This document shows positions 63,754 to 64,000 of a stretch of 64,000 nt of DNA, piece by piece. Source of the DNA: Arthrobacter sp. E3 (lineage in GTDB: Bacteria; Actinomycetota; Actinomycetes; Actinomycetales; Micrococcaceae); contig NZ_JAFMPX010000004.1 of assembly GCF_017353415.1 (NCBI RefSeq), forward strand, positions 62,001-126,000. Reading direction: 5' to 3'. The notes beneath the pieces are model-generated. The model saw nothing but the letters and a program-made list of their open reading frames with translations. It did no database searches and had not been told where the DNA came from. Every line of letters starts with the position of its first letter. The stretch's first letter is position 1. A program made the position numbers and the translations under genes.

Positions 63754-64000
63754 AGCGATGACCTTTCCAAGCTCTCTTGAGTCGCACCGACGCCTGCACG
63801 AACAACGGGCGCCGAACCCCTAGCCTACTGCGTCAAGTTGTGCTGTGCTTGTGCCGGTGCTGTGAGTTGGCAATGAATGACAGGCTGGAGTATGGGGCAG
63901 GTGCGAACCCTTTGCCTAGAGCGAACAGTGCCCTTGCCTAGGGCGACAACGCAACAGGACGGCGGTAACGTGAGGTTATTCAGCGTCCATGCCAACGATC
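63754..64000. other. Right-edge intergenic region with a 13-bp direct repeat
   Basis: No gene is supported here. TTGCCTAGAGCGA (63912-63924) recurs as TTGCCTAGGGCGA (63934-63946), a 22-base periodicity that would put both on the same DNA face. It may be a promoter element for the YlbL-like gene or for a rightward gene starting near the edge, as a GTG frame begins at 63969 but is too short to judge. Confidence 0.45.

Overview
The window is high-GC chromosomal DNA from an actinobacterium, most likely a Micrococcaceae member close to Arthrobacter. This is inferred from GTG/TTG starts, two mycothiol-type DinB-fold proteins, a UPF0182 membrane protein, a YlbL-type PDZ/Lon protease, an actinobacterial mnmA/cysteine-desulfurase pair and a FolP2-type protein. 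It carries 48 coding genes that look intact (one runs off the left edge), four clearly decayed genes and two copies of initiator tRNA. No rRNA, CRISPR array, insertion sequence or phage module was seen.

Layout. 1-5274 (minus) is an oligopeptide ABC importer with a fused two-domain ATPase, two permeases and a lipoprotein receptor, with a hairpin between receptor and permease genes. 5411-8614 (minus) holds a DinB-fold protein, mnmA and a cysteine desulfurase, which together supply tRNA 2-thiouridine. 8750-10160 is a wrecked secreted subtilase. 10289-14893 is a pterin-type cluster: a cysteine-rich HTH regulator diverges from a FolE-like enzyme, an FAD reductase, a FolP2-like protein and a RibD-C reductase. 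14890-19093 contains a lipoprotein, a diacylglycerol-kinase-like protein, a J-domain protein, trmL and a methyltransferase. 19230-20018 is a decayed AbiEi/DUF559 gene. 20156-21941 is etfBA. 22218-27099 is envelope stress and maintenance (HtrA, TPM protein, PspA). 27240-30391 is a molybdate operon (HTH-TOBE protein, modABC).

30736-53926 is almost entirely acyl-CoA catabolism on the minus strand, in three blocks. The first is a valine/isobutyrate block (acyl-CoA dehydrogenase, HIBYL-CoA hydrolase, 3-hydroxyisobutyrate dehydrogenase, enoyl-CoA hydratase). The second is a beta-oxidation block (thiolase, FadB-like fusion, crotonase, acyl-CoA ligase, MBL protein, cytochrome b), divergent from a crotonase-TetR pair across a 43-bp palindrome. 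The third is an atu/liu-like carboxylase block (DinB protein, AtuA, carboxyltransferase, biotin carboxylase, acyl-CoA dehydrogenase, hydratase, SDR), divergent from a second TetR gene. EtfAB would take electrons from the dehydrogenases. This stretch, together with decayed genes at its right end, lies between two directly repeated tRNA-fMet loci whose 126-127 bp similarity includes the downstream terminators.

54775-59227 is a decaying zone: a broken AI-2E-type exporter, four tandem 67-bp repeats, a cardiolipin synthase, a small SHOCT membrane protein and a truncated SLC13 permease ending beside the second tRNA-fMet. 59528-63753 holds the UPF0182 protein and the YlbL-type protease.

The best candidate for something undescribed is the pterin-type cluster. 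Its FolE lacks a catalytic histidine, its FolP lacks the p-aminobenzoate loop, and an 8+8 bp palindrome sits at its promoter. The duplicated tRNA-fMet direct repeats and the 67-bp tandem repeat also merit checking.
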